From Actinomadura kijaniata NBRC 14229 (GTDB lineage Bacteria > Actinomycetota > Actinomycetes > Streptosporangiales > Streptosporangiaceae): a stretch of DNA of 39,521 bases. Shown here piece by piece: positions 21,302 to 30,873 of this stretch. Made by a program: the position numbers and the translations under genes. The notes under the pieces were generated by a model. It was not told the origin of the DNA. It ran no database searches and saw only the letters and a program-made list of their open reading frames with translations. Location of the stretch: assembly GCF_001552175.1 (NCBI RefSeq), contig NZ_BCQR01000018.1, forward strand, positions 1 through 39,521. The letters run 5' to 3'. The stretch's first letter is position 1; every line of letters begins with the position of its first letter.

Positions 21302-24300
21302 ATGACCGGGATCCTGGTGGCCAACCGAGGTGAGATCGCCGTGCGGGTGATGCGCGCGGCCGACGCGCTGGGACTGCCGAGCACGGCGGTGTTCGCGCGG
21401 GACGACGCCGCGTCGGCGCACGTCAGGCGGGCCGAGTCCGCCCGCGCGCTGCCCGGCGAGGGCGTCGCCGCCTACCTGGACGGCGCGGCGATCGTCGAGG
21501 CCGCGCTCGCCGAGGGGTGCGACGCCGTCCATCCCGGCTACGGGTTCCTGAGCGAGAACGCCGGGTTCGCGCGCCGCTGCGCCGAGGCCGGGCTCGTCTT
21601 CGTCGGGCCCCGGCCCGAGGTGCTGGAGCTGTTCGGCGACAAGGCGCGGGCCAGGGACGTCGCGCGCGAGGCCGGGATCCCGGTGGTGCCGGGGACGACC
21701 GGGCCGACCACGCTCGAACAGGCGCGGGCCTTCGTCGGCGAGCACGGGCCCGTCATGGTGAAGGCCCTGTCCGGCGGCGGCGGACGCGGCATGCGCGCCG
21801 TCCGCGACGTCGGCGAACTGGACGAGGCCTACGAGCGCTGCCGTTCCGAGGCGCTCCAGGCGTTCGGCGACGGCGACCTGTACGTGGAGCGCCTCGTCGA
21901 ACGCGCCCGCCACATCGAGGTGCAGGTCGTCGGCGACGGCACCGGCGTCGTCCACCTGTGGGAGCGCGACTGCAGCGTCCAGCGCCGCCACCAGAAGCTC
22001 GTCGAGATCGCCCCCGCCCACGGCCTCCCCGGCGACCTGCGCCGACGCGTCCTCGACGCCGCCACGGCGCTGGCCGGGCGCGTCCGCTACGAGGGGCTCG
22101 GCACGGTCGAGTTCCTGGTGCGCGGGGACGAGTTCTGGTTCATCGAGGCCAACCCCCGGCTCCAGGTCGAGCACACCGTCACCGAGGAGGTCACCGGCGT
22201 CGACCTCGTCCAGACGCAGATCCGCCTGGCCTACGGCGCGACGCTGGCCGACGTCGGGCTCGCGCGCACCCCGCGGGTCCGGGGCGTCGCCATCCAGGCC
22301 CGCGTCAACGCCGAGACCGTCGACCCCGACGGGACGCCCCGCGCCCGCGCCGGGACCCTCACCGCCTTCACCCCGCCGTCGGGCCCCGGCGTGCGCGTCG
22401 ACACCTACGGCTACACCGGCTACCGCACGAGCCTGCGCTACGACTCCCTGCTCGCCAAGGTGATCGCCTGGGGTCCCGACCAGGACGCCGCCCGCGCCCG
22501 CGCCGAGCGGGCCCTCGCCGAGTTCCAGGTCGAGGGCGTCCCCACCAACATCGGCCTGCTGCGCGCCGTCCTGCGCCACCCCGGCCTGCCCGGCGCCGAC
22601 ACCGCCTTCGTCCCCGACCACCTCGACGAGCTCCTGGCCGCCGGGCACCGCCCCCTTCTCACCGCCCCCGAACCCCTCCGGGAGGAGACCGCGACGCGGA
22701 CCCCCGCCCCCGAGGGAACGGTGCCCGTCCCCGCCCCCATACAGGGCGTCGTGGTGGGCGTCGAGGTGGCCGAGGGCGACCGCGTCCACCGGGGCGCTCC
22801 CCTCATGGCCCTGGAGTCCATGAAGATGGAGCACGTCGTGCGCGCCGACGCCGGGGGCGTCGTCCGCCTCCTCAACGCCGCCAAGGGCGACCTCGTCGAC
22901 GAGGGCGCGGCGCTGCTGTTCCTCGAACCCGCCGACGTCCCCGGCCGGGCCGCCGCCGAGCGGGCCCCGGGCGGCGACTGGTCCGCCGAGGTCGCCGAGA
23001 TCGAACGCCGCCGCGAACTGGCCCACCGCATGGGCGGCCCCGCCAAGGTCGAACGCCAGCACGCCACCGGCCGCCTCACCGTCCGCGAACGCGTCGCCGC
23101 CCTCGCCGACCCCGGCACCTTCCAGGAGATCGGCGCGCTCACCGGCTTCGCCGACTACGACGACGAGGGGAACCTCACCGGCGTCCTGCCCGCCAACTTC
23201 GTCGCCGGAACCGCCCGGATCGACGGCCGCAAGGTGGTCCTCGGCGCCGACGACTTCACCGTCCGGGGCGGCTCCGGCGACGCCGCCATCCACGCCAAGC
23301 AGGTCTTCACCGAGCAGTACGCGCGCGAGATGCGGCTGCCGATGGTGCGGCTGCTGGACGGCGCGAGCGGCGGCGGCAGCGTCAAGATGGCGATGGATGC
23401 GGGCTACTCCTACGTCCCCGTCAACCCCGCCTGGGACGCCGTCGTGGACAACCTGTCCCTGGTCCCGGTCGTCGCCGCCTGCCTCGGGCCCACCGTCGGC
23501 CTCGGCGCGGCCCGCCTGGTGATGTCGCACCTGGCGGTCATGGTCGAGGGCGTCGGCCAGCTGTTCACCGCCGGTCCCCCGGTCGTGCGCGGCGGGACCG
23601 GCGAAAACCTCACCAAGGAGGAGCTCGGCGGGGCCGCCGTCCACCGGGGCAACGGCACCGTCGAACGCTTCGTCCGCACCGAGCCGGAGGCGTTCGAGGT
23701 GATCCGCGCCTTCCTGTCCTACCTGCCCGCCAGCGTCTTCGCGACCCCGCCCGTGGCGGCCTGCGCCGACTCCCCCGACCGCCGCGCCGACGACCTGCTG
23801 TCCGCGATCCCCCGCGACCCCCGCGCCCCCTACCGCGTCGACCCGATCCTCGACGCGGTCTTCGACGCGGGCTCGGTGTTCCGGTACGCCGAGTACGGCG
23901 GCGGGACGGTCACCGCCCTCGCCCGCCTCGACGGCCACCCCGTCGGGGTCGTCGCCGCCGACCCGTTCCGCGGCGCGACCATGTCCGCCGAGGGCGCGCA
24001 GGCCGTCACCCGGCTGGTGGACCTGTGCGAGACGTTCCACCTGCCGATCGTCAGCCTCACCGACCAGGCCGGGATGACGATCGGGTCGGCGGCCGAGCGC
24101 CGCGCCACCATCCGCCACGGGGCCCGCGCGATCGCCGCCGTCTACCAGGCCCGCGTCCCCCAGGCCGAGCTGATCCTGCGGCGCGTGTACGGCGTCGGCG
24201 GGGCCGGGATCGTCAACCGGCACCGCCCCGTCCGGAGCTGGGCGTGGCCGTCGGGCGACTGGGGCTCGCTGCCGATGCGGGGCGGGGTGGAGGCCGCGTT

Positions 24301-24523
24301 CCGCGCCCAGCTCCAGGGCAGCGACGACCCCGAACGCGACATCGCCCTCATCCGCGGGCGGCTGGCCGCGGTGGCGTCCCCGTTCCGCACCGCCGAGCGG
24401 TTCGGCGTGCAGGACCTCATCGACCCGCGCGACAGCCGCCCCCTGCTGTGCGACTGGGTCCGCGACGCCTACCGGCTGCTCCCCGAGCTGACCGGGCGGC
24501 CCGCGTTCGGCGCCCGGCCCTGA
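21302..24523 (+). CDS. Single-chain biotin-dependent acyl-CoA carboxylase
   Basis: Protein of 1073 residues that carboxylates an acyl-CoA using ATP, bicarbonate and biotin. Biotin carboxylase spans about residues 1-450: ILVANRGEIAVRVMRA, HPGYGFLSENAGFA, ATP-grasp Gly-rich VKALSGGGGRGM, CSVQRRHQK, FIEANPRLQVEHTVTE. The biotin carrier domain is about 485-555 with ALESMKMEH and biotinyl Lys508. Carboxyltransferase (propionyl-CoA-carboxylase-beta type) fills about 570-1073. The size and BC-BCCP-CT order match the single-polypeptide long-chain acyl-CoA carboxylase of mycobacteria rather than the usual split subunits, so long-chain acyl-CoA is the favoured substrate. ATG 21302 has GGTGGGAG upstream; ATG 21263 would sit on the operator. 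Operon with the TetR gene 26 bases downstream. Confidence 0.93.
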   Translation: MTGILVANRGEIAVRVMRAADALGLPSTAVFARDDAASAHVRRAESARALPGEGVAAYLDGAAIVEAALAEGCDAVHPGYGFLSENAGFARRCAEAGLVFVGPRPEVLELFGDKARARDVAREAGIPVVPGTTGPTTLEQARAFVGEHGPVMVKALSGGGGRGMRAVRDVGELDEAYERCRSEALQAFGDGDLYVERLVERARHIEVQVVGDGTGVVHLWERDCSVQRRHQKLVEIAPAHGLPGDLRRRVLDAATALAGRVRYEGLGTVEFLVRGDEFWFIEANPRLQVEHTVTEEVTGVDLVQTQIRLAYGATLADVGLARTPRVRGVAIQARVNAETVDPDGTPRARAGTLTAFTPPSGPGVRVDTYGYTGYRTSLRYDSLLAKVIAWGPDQDAARARAERALAEFQVEGVPTNIGLLRAVLRHPGLPGADTAFVPDHLDELLAAGHRPLLTAPEPLREETATRTPAPEGTVPVPAPIQGVVVGVEVAEGDRVHRGAPLMALESMKMEHVVRADAGGVVRLLNAAKGDLVDEGAALLFLEPADVPGRAAAERAPGGDWSAEVAEIERRRELAHRMGGPAKVERQHATGRLTVRERVAALADPGTFQEIGALTGFADYDDEGNLTGVLPANFVAGTARIDGRKVVLGADDFTVRGGSGDAAIHAKQVFTEQYAREMRLPMVRLLDGASGGGSVKMAMDAGYSYVPVNPAWDAVVDNLSLVPVVAACLGPTVGLGAARLVMSHLAVMVEGVGQLFTAGPPVVRGGTGENLTKEELGGAAVHRGNGTVERFVRTEPEAFEVIRAFLSYLPASVFATPPVAACADSPDRRADDLLSAIPRDPRAPYRVDPILDAVFDAGSVFRYAEYGGGTVTALARLDGHPVGVVAADPFRGATMSAEGAQAVTRLVDLCETFHLPIVSLTDQAGMTIGSAAERRATIRHGARAIAAVYQARVPQAELILRRVYGVGGAGIVNRHRPVRSWAWPSGDWGSLPMRGGVEAAFRAQLQGSDDPERDIALIRGRLAAVASPFRTAERFGVQDLIDPRDSRPLLCDWVRDAYRLLPELTGRPAFGARP

Positions 24524-24549
24524 GCCGGCCGAGCGTCTACCCTGGTCCG

Positions 24550-25218
24550 ATGGCACCGGCGAAGACCCCCTGGGCGGCCCGCACCGTCCGCGCGGGGCGC
24601 GACAGCGAGACGCGCACGCTGCTGCTGGACAGCGCGGCGCGGGTCTTCGCCCGCCTCGGCTACGCCCGCACCACCATCGCCGACATCACCGAGGAGGCGC
24701 GGGTCTCCCGCGCCACCTGCTACGTCTACTTCGCCTCCAAGGCCGACGTGTTCCGGGCGGTCGCCGGGCGGGTGCGGGACGCGTTCCTGGCCGCGCACGA
24801 GGTGCCCGGCGTGGACGCCGACGACCCCCACGCGCTCGCCCACGAGTCGATCACGGCGCTGCTAGCCGCCTACGCCGCGCACCTGGAGCTGATGACGGTG
24901 ATCGAGCACCAGGCGCTGGCCGACCCCGAGATCCAGGAGATCTGGCGGGAGATCCGGGAGCGCCCGATCCGCCGCGCCGCCCGCTACATCGAACGCGTCA
25001 CCGCGCGGGGCCTGGCCGACCCCGCCGCGCCGGGCCGGGCCATCGCCGAGGCCATGGCCGGGGTGCTGGAGCAGTTCGCGCGGATCGTGACCGCCGATCC
25101 CGCCCGGCACGACGAGGTGGTCGACCAGGTCACCGCCATGTACCTGCGGCTGCTCGGCGTCCCGCCCAACGCTCCGGCCGCACCTGGAGATCACGGGTCG
25201 GCGACGGCCCGGACGTGA
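24550..25218 (+). CDS. TetR-family regulator of the carboxylase
   Basis: Protein of 222 residues. The HTH lies at about 25-70: LLLDSAARVFARLGYARTTI, ADITEEARVSRATCYVYFAS KADVF, typical of TetR repressors of lipid and acyl-CoA metabolism. The helical ligand domain follows (LMTVIEHQALADPEIQEIWR). It lies 26 bases behind the carboxylase gene. TACCCT six bases before its ATG could give it an extra leaderless transcript. It probably binds the 21267-21286 operator and responds to an acyl-CoA, by family analogy. Confidence 0.92.
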   Translation: MAPAKTPWAARTVRAGRDSETRTLLLDSAARVFARLGYARTTIADITEEARVSRATCYVYFASKADVFRAVAGRVRDAFLAAHEVPGVDADDPHALAHESITALLAAYAAHLELMTVIEHQALADPEIQEIWREIRERPIRRAARYIERVTARGLADPAAPGRAIAEAMAGVLEQFARIVTADPARHDEVVDQVTAMYLRLLGVPPNAPAAPGDHGSATART

Positions 25219-25272
25219 GGCGGCCATCCTTCGATGTCGGACGGTGGCCGTGCCGCGGGACACGGCACAAGA

Positions 25273-25328
25273 CCGCCGACCTCGCACTCATGCGCCTTTT
25301 CGGAGCGCGCTGAGTGCGAGATCGGCGG
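25273..25328. terminator. Bidirectional terminator
   Basis: An 18-position stem with one mismatch: CCGCCGACCTCGCACTCA (25273-25290) with TGAGTGCGAGATCGGCGG (25311-25328), 20-base loop. It lies between the TetR gene (plus) and the protease gene (minus), which converge. Confidence 0.85.
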
Positions 25329-25346
25329 ATGTTCCCCGGCCGTGGC

Positions 25347-28300
25347 CTAGGAGATGGCGTACGCCCGGATGACCGTCTGGTCGACGGCGTTACCCGCCTT
25401 GTCGGTCATCGCGGCCTTCAGTGAGACGAACCCCTGAGCGGGGTTGGTCACCCGGGCCACCCAGCCACGGCCCTTCACCGTGAGTGCCAGTGGCTTCCAG
25501 GTGCGGCCGTCGTCGGTGGACGCCCACACCTTCAGGCTCTTGACGGCGACCGGCCCGGTCCCGGCCACGGCGTCCACCGAGATCGGCAGCGTGGTGGCCG
25601 ACCCGCCCCGGGCGCGGTTCAGGCCGTCCAGGCCCTTGGGCGCGAACCGGATCGAACGCAGGGGCAGCGGCGTCGGCTTGCGGGTGGTGGAGGAGGCGAA
25701 CCGCCACTTGACGTCGACACGGGTGGACAGTGGGCTGTCGGAGTCCTTGCGGGTGCCCGACGCGGTCACCGTGTAGTCGCCCGGCCCGGCGGGCACGCTC
25801 GCCCTCAGCTCGCCCTCCCTCAGCGGCACGGTCTTCAGCGCCTTGCCGCCGCGCAGCAACTTGATCGTTCCGGTGGCGCGGTCGTCCCACCCTCCACGGC
25901 CGGGGGTGCTGTCGCCGTAGAGCGCTCCGCCCAGGACGGCGATCTCGTCGCCGTCCCGGGAACCGAACGGCGTCCGGACCTGGTTGACCACCCCGGCCAC
26001 CGACGGGCCGATCACGGCCGTGTTCCAGGTGCCGGTGTTCGCGCGGCCCTTGACCCATGTCCGGGCATCGCCGGTGATGTATCCGGGTTCCCCCTCGCCG
26101 TAGTAGAAGGAGGCCCACCACCGGAAGCGCGGGTCGGACGTCACGTACAGAGTCTGGGTGGACGGTGCGCTCACCGGCCAGACGGGTATCAACGCGGGGC
26201 TGATGCCGGGCATGTCGGCCATCAGCGAGAAGTATCCGGTGGTCGGGCGTCCCTGCCCCTTGACGGTCTGGGTCACCTTGGCCATGTCGGCGGTCCGCGC
26301 GGCGTAGGCGGGATCGGCGGGCAGCCCCCCGTGGCGCAGGTCATACGCGTCGAACCGGGTCGGCGGCGTGCCCGCGGCGCCCTGCTTCATCCAGAAGAGG
26401 TGGTGGTAGTAGGTGAGGCCGGGGTCCTTCACCGGGAACAGTCCGTTCTTGTCCGGTGGGCAGTCGGTCAGCACGGTGTATCCCGTGGATTTGCCGTCGC
26501 GCTGGTAGGCGAGAGCGAAATCGCGGTACTCGCTGAGTTTGGCGGCGGGGTCGTCGATCGTCGCCGACATCCGCGTCGCCCGGCGCGCGTCCAGGTGCAC
26601 CGTGGTGTCACGGTCGAGCCGGACCGGGTGGAACGCCATCATCGCGCCGCATCCGCCGCCCTCGGCATCGGCCGGCACGGAGCCCATCAGCCGGTACTCC
26701 CCGTCCGGCAGCCTGACCCGGACGGCGCCGTCGCGGACCAGCACGGCCTCCGGCTCGGTCGACATGTCCGCGGGCACGATCCAGAACGGGTTCGAGGCGG
26801 GCCGCCCGGCGGCGTCGGTGAGCCTGAGGTCGAGGTCGTGGGACTTGGGCTCGGCGAACGCCCCGACCACGGTGCGGACCGAGACCCCCGGCGCGGTGGC
26901 GGTGACGACCCCGCCGTAGACGCCCGGAGGGACGCCCTCACCCGTGACCCGCAGGCCGGCCGCGGCGCTCTGGCCCGGGGGCACCGTCAGCGAGGTGGTG
27001 ACCAGCCCGAAGACGTTCCGGCCGGTCGGCCGGTCGGTCCGGAGCTCCAGCTTCAGCGTGACCGGCCGGTCGGTGGAGTTGAAGTAGCCCAGTTCGCGGG
27101 TGACCGGCGCGGGTCGCTTCGACCAGCGCAGGTACGTGGACACGTTGCCGGATTCCGGTACGACGCCGGTGGCGACCGCCCTGGCCACGTCGATCCGGCC
27201 CGAGCCCTGGTGCGGGGCCGGGGCGCCGGGGGTGGGCGCGGCCGAGCCGATGAGGGCCGCCTTCAGGCGGCCGCCCGTCCAGGTCGGATGCCGCTGGGCC
27301 AGGATGGCTGCCGCACCCGCCACGTGCGGGGTGGCCATCGACGTGCCGGACGCCGTGGCGTATCCGCCGCCCGCCCGCGCGGCGGTGATGTCGACGCCGG
27401 GAGCGGTGACGTCGGGCTTGATCGCGCCGTCCACCCGCCGGGGGCCCCGGCCGGAGAAACCGGCGACGCGGTCGTCACCGTCCACCGCGCCCACCGTGAG
27501 CGCGGCGTCCGCGGCGCCGGGGCTGTCGAGCGTCCGCGCGCCGGGCCCGTTGTTGCCGCTCGCGATCGTGAACAGCGTGCCCGTCCGGGCGCTCAGGTCG
27601 TTGACGGCCTTCTCCACCGGGTCGACGCCGTCCTCGTCCGGGGCGCCCAGGCTCATATTGATCACCTTGGCGCGGACCTCCGTCGCGGCCCACTCCATCC
27701 CGGCCAGGATTCCGCTGTCGCTTCCGTTCCCCTCGTCGTCGAGCACCTTGCCGACCGCGAGCCTGGCGTCCGGGGCGACCCCCTTGTGCCTGCCGCCGGA
27801 GGCCGCTCCGGAACCGGCGATGGTCGAGGCCACATGGGTGCCGTGGCCGAGCTTGTCGGCCACGTCCCGCGGTCCCGCGTCGGTGAAGCCGCGCGACCGG
27901 GTGACCACGCCCTTCAGGTCCGGGTGGCCGGCGTCGTAACCGCTGTCGAGGACCGCGACCGTGACGCCCTTGCCGGTCAGGCCCTGGCGCCAGGCCTCGG
28001 GGGCGCCGATCCGTGGGACGCTCTTGTCGAGCCGTGCCGTGCGTTTGCCGTCGAGCCAGAGCCTGGCGACGCTTCCAGCGGCGAGTCCACGGCCCTTCCG
28101 GCCCGCCAGGGTCCGCCACACGGAGGCCGCGTCCTTCTTGGGCACCGCAGCGGTGTCCAGGCCGAGGGACGGCAACGACCGCCGACCGGCGAGTCCGGTG
28201 ACCTGCGCGGAACGGACGCCACGGGCGTTCTCGACGATGACGGGCACCGCGTTCCGGTGGGCGTCGTCGTACCGCCAGGCCACCAGCCGGGTCACGTCGA

Positions 28301-28610
28301 ACAACCGTCGGTCCACGCGCCCTTCGCCCACCAGGCGCGCCGCGTCCTTGGGGATCACGTAGCGGTGCCCGCGCACCGTGAACACCTGGAACGTGACGCC
28401 GGACCGGCCCGCGCCCGGGGTCACGCTCACCCGGCCGCCGCTGATCCTCACCTTGTCACCGGTGATGAGCGTGACCGTCCGAGCGGAACCCGGCGGCGCC
28501 ACGGCGGACGCGCTCACCGGCGTGCCGAAGGCCACACCCCCCGCCGACACCGCGAATCCCGCCACCGCCGCCAGTGCCGCCATGGACGGGCGTGATCTTC
28601 GCACGTACAC
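25347..28610 (-). CDS. Secreted subtilisin-like (S8) serine protease
   Basis: Protein of 1087 residues, exported and then self-processed. Signal peptide about 1-36 (basic VRRSRPS, hydrophobic AALAAVAGFAVSAGGVAFG, then ASA). A propeptide follows to about 200. The S8 domain has catalytic Asp222 (VAVLDSGYD), His256 (GHGTHVA), Asn353 oxyanion (SGNNG) and Ser424 (GTSMATPHVAG). The remaining 600 residues are beta-rich modules with FGL/GV repeats and a C-terminal domain (VKSLKVWASTDDGRTWKPL) probably for substrate or wall contact. The start is GTG 28610 or GTG 28604; GGGAGG lies 5 or 11 bases upstream. It probably degrades extracellular protein. Confidence 0.94.
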   Translation of the reverse strand: MYVRRSRPSMAALAAVAGFAVSAGGVAFGTPVSASAVAPPGSARTVTLITGDKVRISGGRVSVTPGAGRSGVTFQVFTVRGHRYVIPKDAARLVGEGRVDRRLFDVTRLVAWRYDDAHRNAVPVIVENARGVRSAQVTGLAGRRSLPSLGLDTAAVPKKDAASVWRTLAGRKGRGLAAGSVARLWLDGKRTARLDKSVPRIGAPEAWRQGLTGKGVTVAVLDSGYDAGHPDLKGVVTRSRGFTDAGPRDVADKLGHGTHVASTIAGSGAASGGRHKGVAPDARLAVGKVLDDEGNGSDSGILAGMEWAATEVRAKVINMSLGAPDEDGVDPVEKAVNDLSARTGTLFTIASGNNGPGARTLDSPGAADAALTVGAVDGDDRVAGFSGRGPRRVDGAIKPDVTAPGVDITAARAGGGYATASGTSMATPHVAGAAAILAQRHPTWTGGRLKAALIGSAAPTPGAPAPHQGSGRIDVARAVATGVVPESGNVSTYLRWSKRPAPVTRELGYFNSTDRPVTLKLELRTDRPTGRNVFGLVTTSLTVPPGQSAAAGLRVTGEGVPPGVYGGVVTATAPGVSVRTVVGAFAEPKSHDLDLRLTDAAGRPASNPFWIVPADMSTEPEAVLVRDGAVRVRLPDGEYRLMGSVPADAEGGGCGAMMAFHPVRLDRDTTVHLDARRATRMSATIDDPAAKLSEYRDFALAYQRDGKSTGYTVLTDCPPDKNGLFPVKDPGLTYYHHLFWMKQGAAGTPPTRFDAYDLRHGGLPADPAYAARTADMAKVTQTVKGQGRPTTGYFSLMADMPGISPALIPVWPVSAPSTQTLYVTSDPRFRWWASFYYGEGEPGYITGDARTWVKGRANTGTWNTAVIGPSVAGVVNQVRTPFGSRDGDEIAVLGGALYGDSTPGRGGWDDRATGTIKLLRGGKALKTVPLREGELRASVPAGPGDYTVTASGTRKDSDSPLSTRVDVKWRFASSTTRKPTPLPLRSIRFAPKGLDGLNRARGGSATTLPISVDAVAGTGPVAVKSLKVWASTDDGRTWKPLALTVKGRGWVARVTNPAQGFVSLKAAMTDKAGNAVDQTVIRAYAIS

Positions 28611-28694
28611 CTGACCTCCCGGGGGTTCTCATTTCTGAATCACCCCGAGATGTCCGGCACCAGGTGATCGGCTACACGATGATCCAGTGGAAAA

Positions 28695-29894
28695 TCAGGT
28701 GCCGCTGGGACGCGATACCGAGCGCAGCGGGCGCAGGAACGTCCGCAGGTCGCTGACCAGCAGGTCCGGGGTCTCCATCGCCGGGAAGTGCCCGCCCCGG
28801 TCGTACTCCGACCAGTGCGCGATCCGCCCGTCCGGGTCCATGAGGCTCCGGATCGTGGTGTCGGCGGCGAACACCGCCACCCCGGTCGGCGGCCCGGGGG
28901 GCATCTCCCCCTGCGGCTGGTGCGCGGCCATCTGCCTCCACGCCTGCACGCCCTCGTGGACGGCGTGCGCCGACGACGCGCCCGCGCCGCTGAACCAGTA
29001 CACGCTGACGGCGGTCAGCAGCCGGTCCCGGCCCACCGCGTCGTCGGGCAGCTTGGCGGCCGGGTCGGTCCACTCGTGGAACTTCTCGGTGATCCAGGCG
29101 AGCTGCCCGGCCGGGGAGTCGTTGAGCAGGTAGCCGAGGGTCTGCGGGCGGGTCGCCTGGATGTGCAGGTAGCCCGAGCCCTCCTCGCGGAAGGCGTTGA
29201 AGCGCTCGGCGCGCTCGCGGTCCCGGCCGGTGAAGGCGGCCGGGTCCAGCGGCGGCCCGAACGGCATGCCCGCCGTCGTCCCGGTCAGGTGCGTGCCGAC
29301 GATCCGCCCCGGCGCGAGCATCGGCAGCATGCCGACCACGCCCGTCCCGGCGTCGGTGCCCTGCGCGGCGTACCGCCCGTAGCCGAGCCGGTCCATCAGC
29401 CCGGCGAACGCCTGCGCCACGCGGAACAGGTTCCCCCAGCCCTCCCCGGCCAGCGGCGTGGAGAAGCCGTAGCCGGGCAGCGACGGGATCACGACGTGGA
29501 ACGCGTCGGCCGCCTCCCCGCCGTGGGCGCGCGGATCGGTCAGCGGGCCGATCACGTCCCGGAACTCCAGCGGCGAGCTCGGCCAGCCGTGCACCAGCAG
29601 CAGCGGCAGCGCGTCGGGCTCGGGCGACCGCACGTGCAGGAAGTGGACGCGCTGCCCGTCGATCTCGGTGGCGAACTGCGGGATCTCGTTGAGCGCGGCC
29701 TCCTGCGCCCGCCAGTCGTAGGCGGTGCGCCAGTACTCGGCCAGCTCCCGCAGGTAGCCGGGCGGGACGCCGCGCGCCCAGTCCTCCCCGGCCGGGGAGG
29801 CGGGCCAGCGGGTCCTCGCCAGCCGTTCGCGCAGGTCGTCGAGGTCCTCCTGCGGGATCTCGATGCGGAACGGACGGATGTCGGTGATGTCCAT
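28695..29894 (-). CDS. Epoxide hydrolase (EHN-domain alpha/beta hydrolase)
   Basis: Protein of 399 residues. The N-terminal EHN segment (residues 5-110: [47 protein letters not shown]) is diagnostic of microsomal-type epoxide hydrolases. The catalytic domain has [10 protein letters not shown] (oxyanion), SLPGYGFS, the nucleophile segment [11 protein letters not shown] and the His region [19 protein letters not shown]. The family usually has GGDWG at the nucleophile; here it is GTDAG, with Asp retained and Trp replaced by Ala. It is predicted soluble. It follows the protease on the same strand with an 84-bp gap and is divergent from the SDR gene. Confidence 0.9.
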   Translation of the reverse strand: MDITDIRPFRIEIPQEDLDDLRERLARTRWPASPAGEDWARGVPPGYLRELAEYWRTAYDWRAQEAALNEIPQFATEIDGQRVHFLHVRSPEPDALPLLLVHGWPSSPLEFRDVIGPLTDPRAHGGEAADAFHVVIPSLPGYGFSTPLAGEGWGNLFRVAQAFAGLMDRLGYGRYAAQGTDAGTGVVGMLPMLAPGRIVGTHLTGTTAGMPFGPPLDPAAFTGRDRERAERFNAFREEGSGYLHIQATRPQTLGYLLNDSPAGQLAWITEKFHEWTDPAAKLPDDAVGRDRLLTAVSVYWFSGAGASSAHAVHEGVQAWRQMAAHQPQGEMPPGPPTGVAVFAADTTIRSLMDPDGRIAHWSEYDRGGHFPAMETPDLLVSDLRTFLRPLRSVSRPSGT

Positions 29895-30021
29895 GCCGCG
29901 ACGTTAGAACGCTCCACCGTCCGCACGGCGGTGTTGGCCGGATCCGGCAAGCCGCCAATCGCCACCGACCGCCACCGGCCGTGCCGCAGGGCCCGTACGC
30001 TGCGCGTCCGCCCGGGGACGA

Positions 30022-30027
30022 TAGCCT
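30022..30027 (+). promoter_or_regulatory. -10 element of leaderless SDR gene
   Basis: TAGCCT followed by 7 bases and the GTG start at 30035, with no Shine-Dalgarno. Fits a TANNNT leaderless promoter. Confidence 0.5.
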
Positions 30028-30034
30028 CTCAAGA

Positions 30035-30781
30035 GTGAATCTTGGACTCAGCGGCCGACGGGCCGCCGTGGCGGCCGCCAGCAGCGGCCTGGGCTACGCG
30101 GCCGCGCGAACGCTGGCCGCCGAGGGCGTACGGGTGGCGATCTGCGGGCGCGACCGGGACCGGCTCACCCTGGCCGCCCGGAAGCTGGGCGAGGGCGCCC
30201 ACCCGGTCGTCGCCGACGTGTCCACGCCCGAGGGCGCGACCGCGTTCGTGCGCGAGGCGCAGGACGCGCTGGGCGGCGTGGACATCCTGGTGACCAACGC
30301 GGGCGGGCCCCCGCCCGGCGGGTTCGCGGCCACCCCGCTGGACGCCTACCAGACCGCGATCGACCTGAACCTGATGTCCACGGTGGCGATGTGCAAGGCC
30401 GCCGTGCCCGCCATGCAGGAGCGCGGCTGGGGCCGGGTCGTGGCGATCACCTCGATCACCGTGCGGCAGCCGATCCCCACCCTGATCCTGTCCAACACCG
30501 CCCGCGCCGGGGCGACCGGCTTCCTGAAGACCCTCGCGCTGGAGGTCGCCAAGGACGGCGTCACCGTCAACTCGCTGCTGCCCGGCTTCCACGCCACCGA
30601 GCGGCTGCGCACGCTGCGCGGCGGCGACTGGGAGCAGGTCGCGAACGAGATCCCGGCCGGGATCGTCGGCGACCCCGGCGACTTCGGGGCGTTCGTGGCG
30701 TTCCTGTGCTCCGAGCAGGCCAGGTTCGTCACCGGCAGCGCGATCCCGGTGGACGGGGGCGAGTACGCGGGGCTGCTGTGA
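30035..30781 (+). CDS. Short-chain dehydrogenase/reductase-like protein, atypical active site
   Basis: Protein of 248 residues from the GTG at 30035 (VNLGLSGRRAAV). The Rossmann NAD(P)-binding fold has AAASSGLGYAAA in place of TGxxxGIG, followed by ICGRDRDRL, VVADVSTPEG, ILVTNAGGPPPG and the C-terminal VTGSAIPVDGG. The catalytic YxxxK is not present: the aligned segment reads LSNTARAG, so Tyr is Ser and Lys is Arg. This variant occurs in a recognised subgroup of FabG-like SDRs, whose activity is uncertain. It probably still binds a nicotinamide cofactor. TAGCCT seven bases upstream suggests a leaderless mRNA. Confidence 0.85.
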   Translation: MNLGLSGRRAAVAAASSGLGYAAARTLAAEGVRVAICGRDRDRLTLAARKLGEGAHPVVADVSTPEGATAFVREAQDALGGVDILVTNAGGPPPGGFAATPLDAYQTAIDLNLMSTVAMCKAAVPAMQERGWGRVVAITSITVRQPIPTLILSNTARAGATGFLKTLALEVAKDGVTVNSLLPGFHATERLRTLRGGDWEQVANEIPAGIVGDPGDFGAFVAFLCSEQARFVTGSAIPVDGGEYAGLL

Positions 30782-30860
30782 GGAGCCTCACAGCGGGCCG
30801 TCACCAGCACGTTTGTAAGTAGGCACTGACCCGCGTGTCAGGCGCTTGGTCGGTTTCGCC

Positions 30861-30866
30861 TAGCAT
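30861..30866 (+). promoter_or_regulatory. -10 element of leaderless acyltransferase gene
   Basis: TAGCAT followed by 7 bases and ATG 30874. No Shine-Dalgarno is visible. The -35 region is weak. Confidence 0.5.
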
Positions 30867-30873
30867 GCGCGCC

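Noticed and set aside
21281..24556. Long minus-strand open frame of about 1090 codons opposite the carboxylase
   Set aside because: Compositional shadow of a GC-rich gene; its translation is low-complexity Gly/Ala/Asp with no domain, while the plus strand encodes a complete carboxylase.
26331..28595. Long plus-strand open frame opposite the protease
   Set aside because: Translation is Arg/Gly/Pro-rich without motifs; the minus strand carries the S8 catalytic triad.
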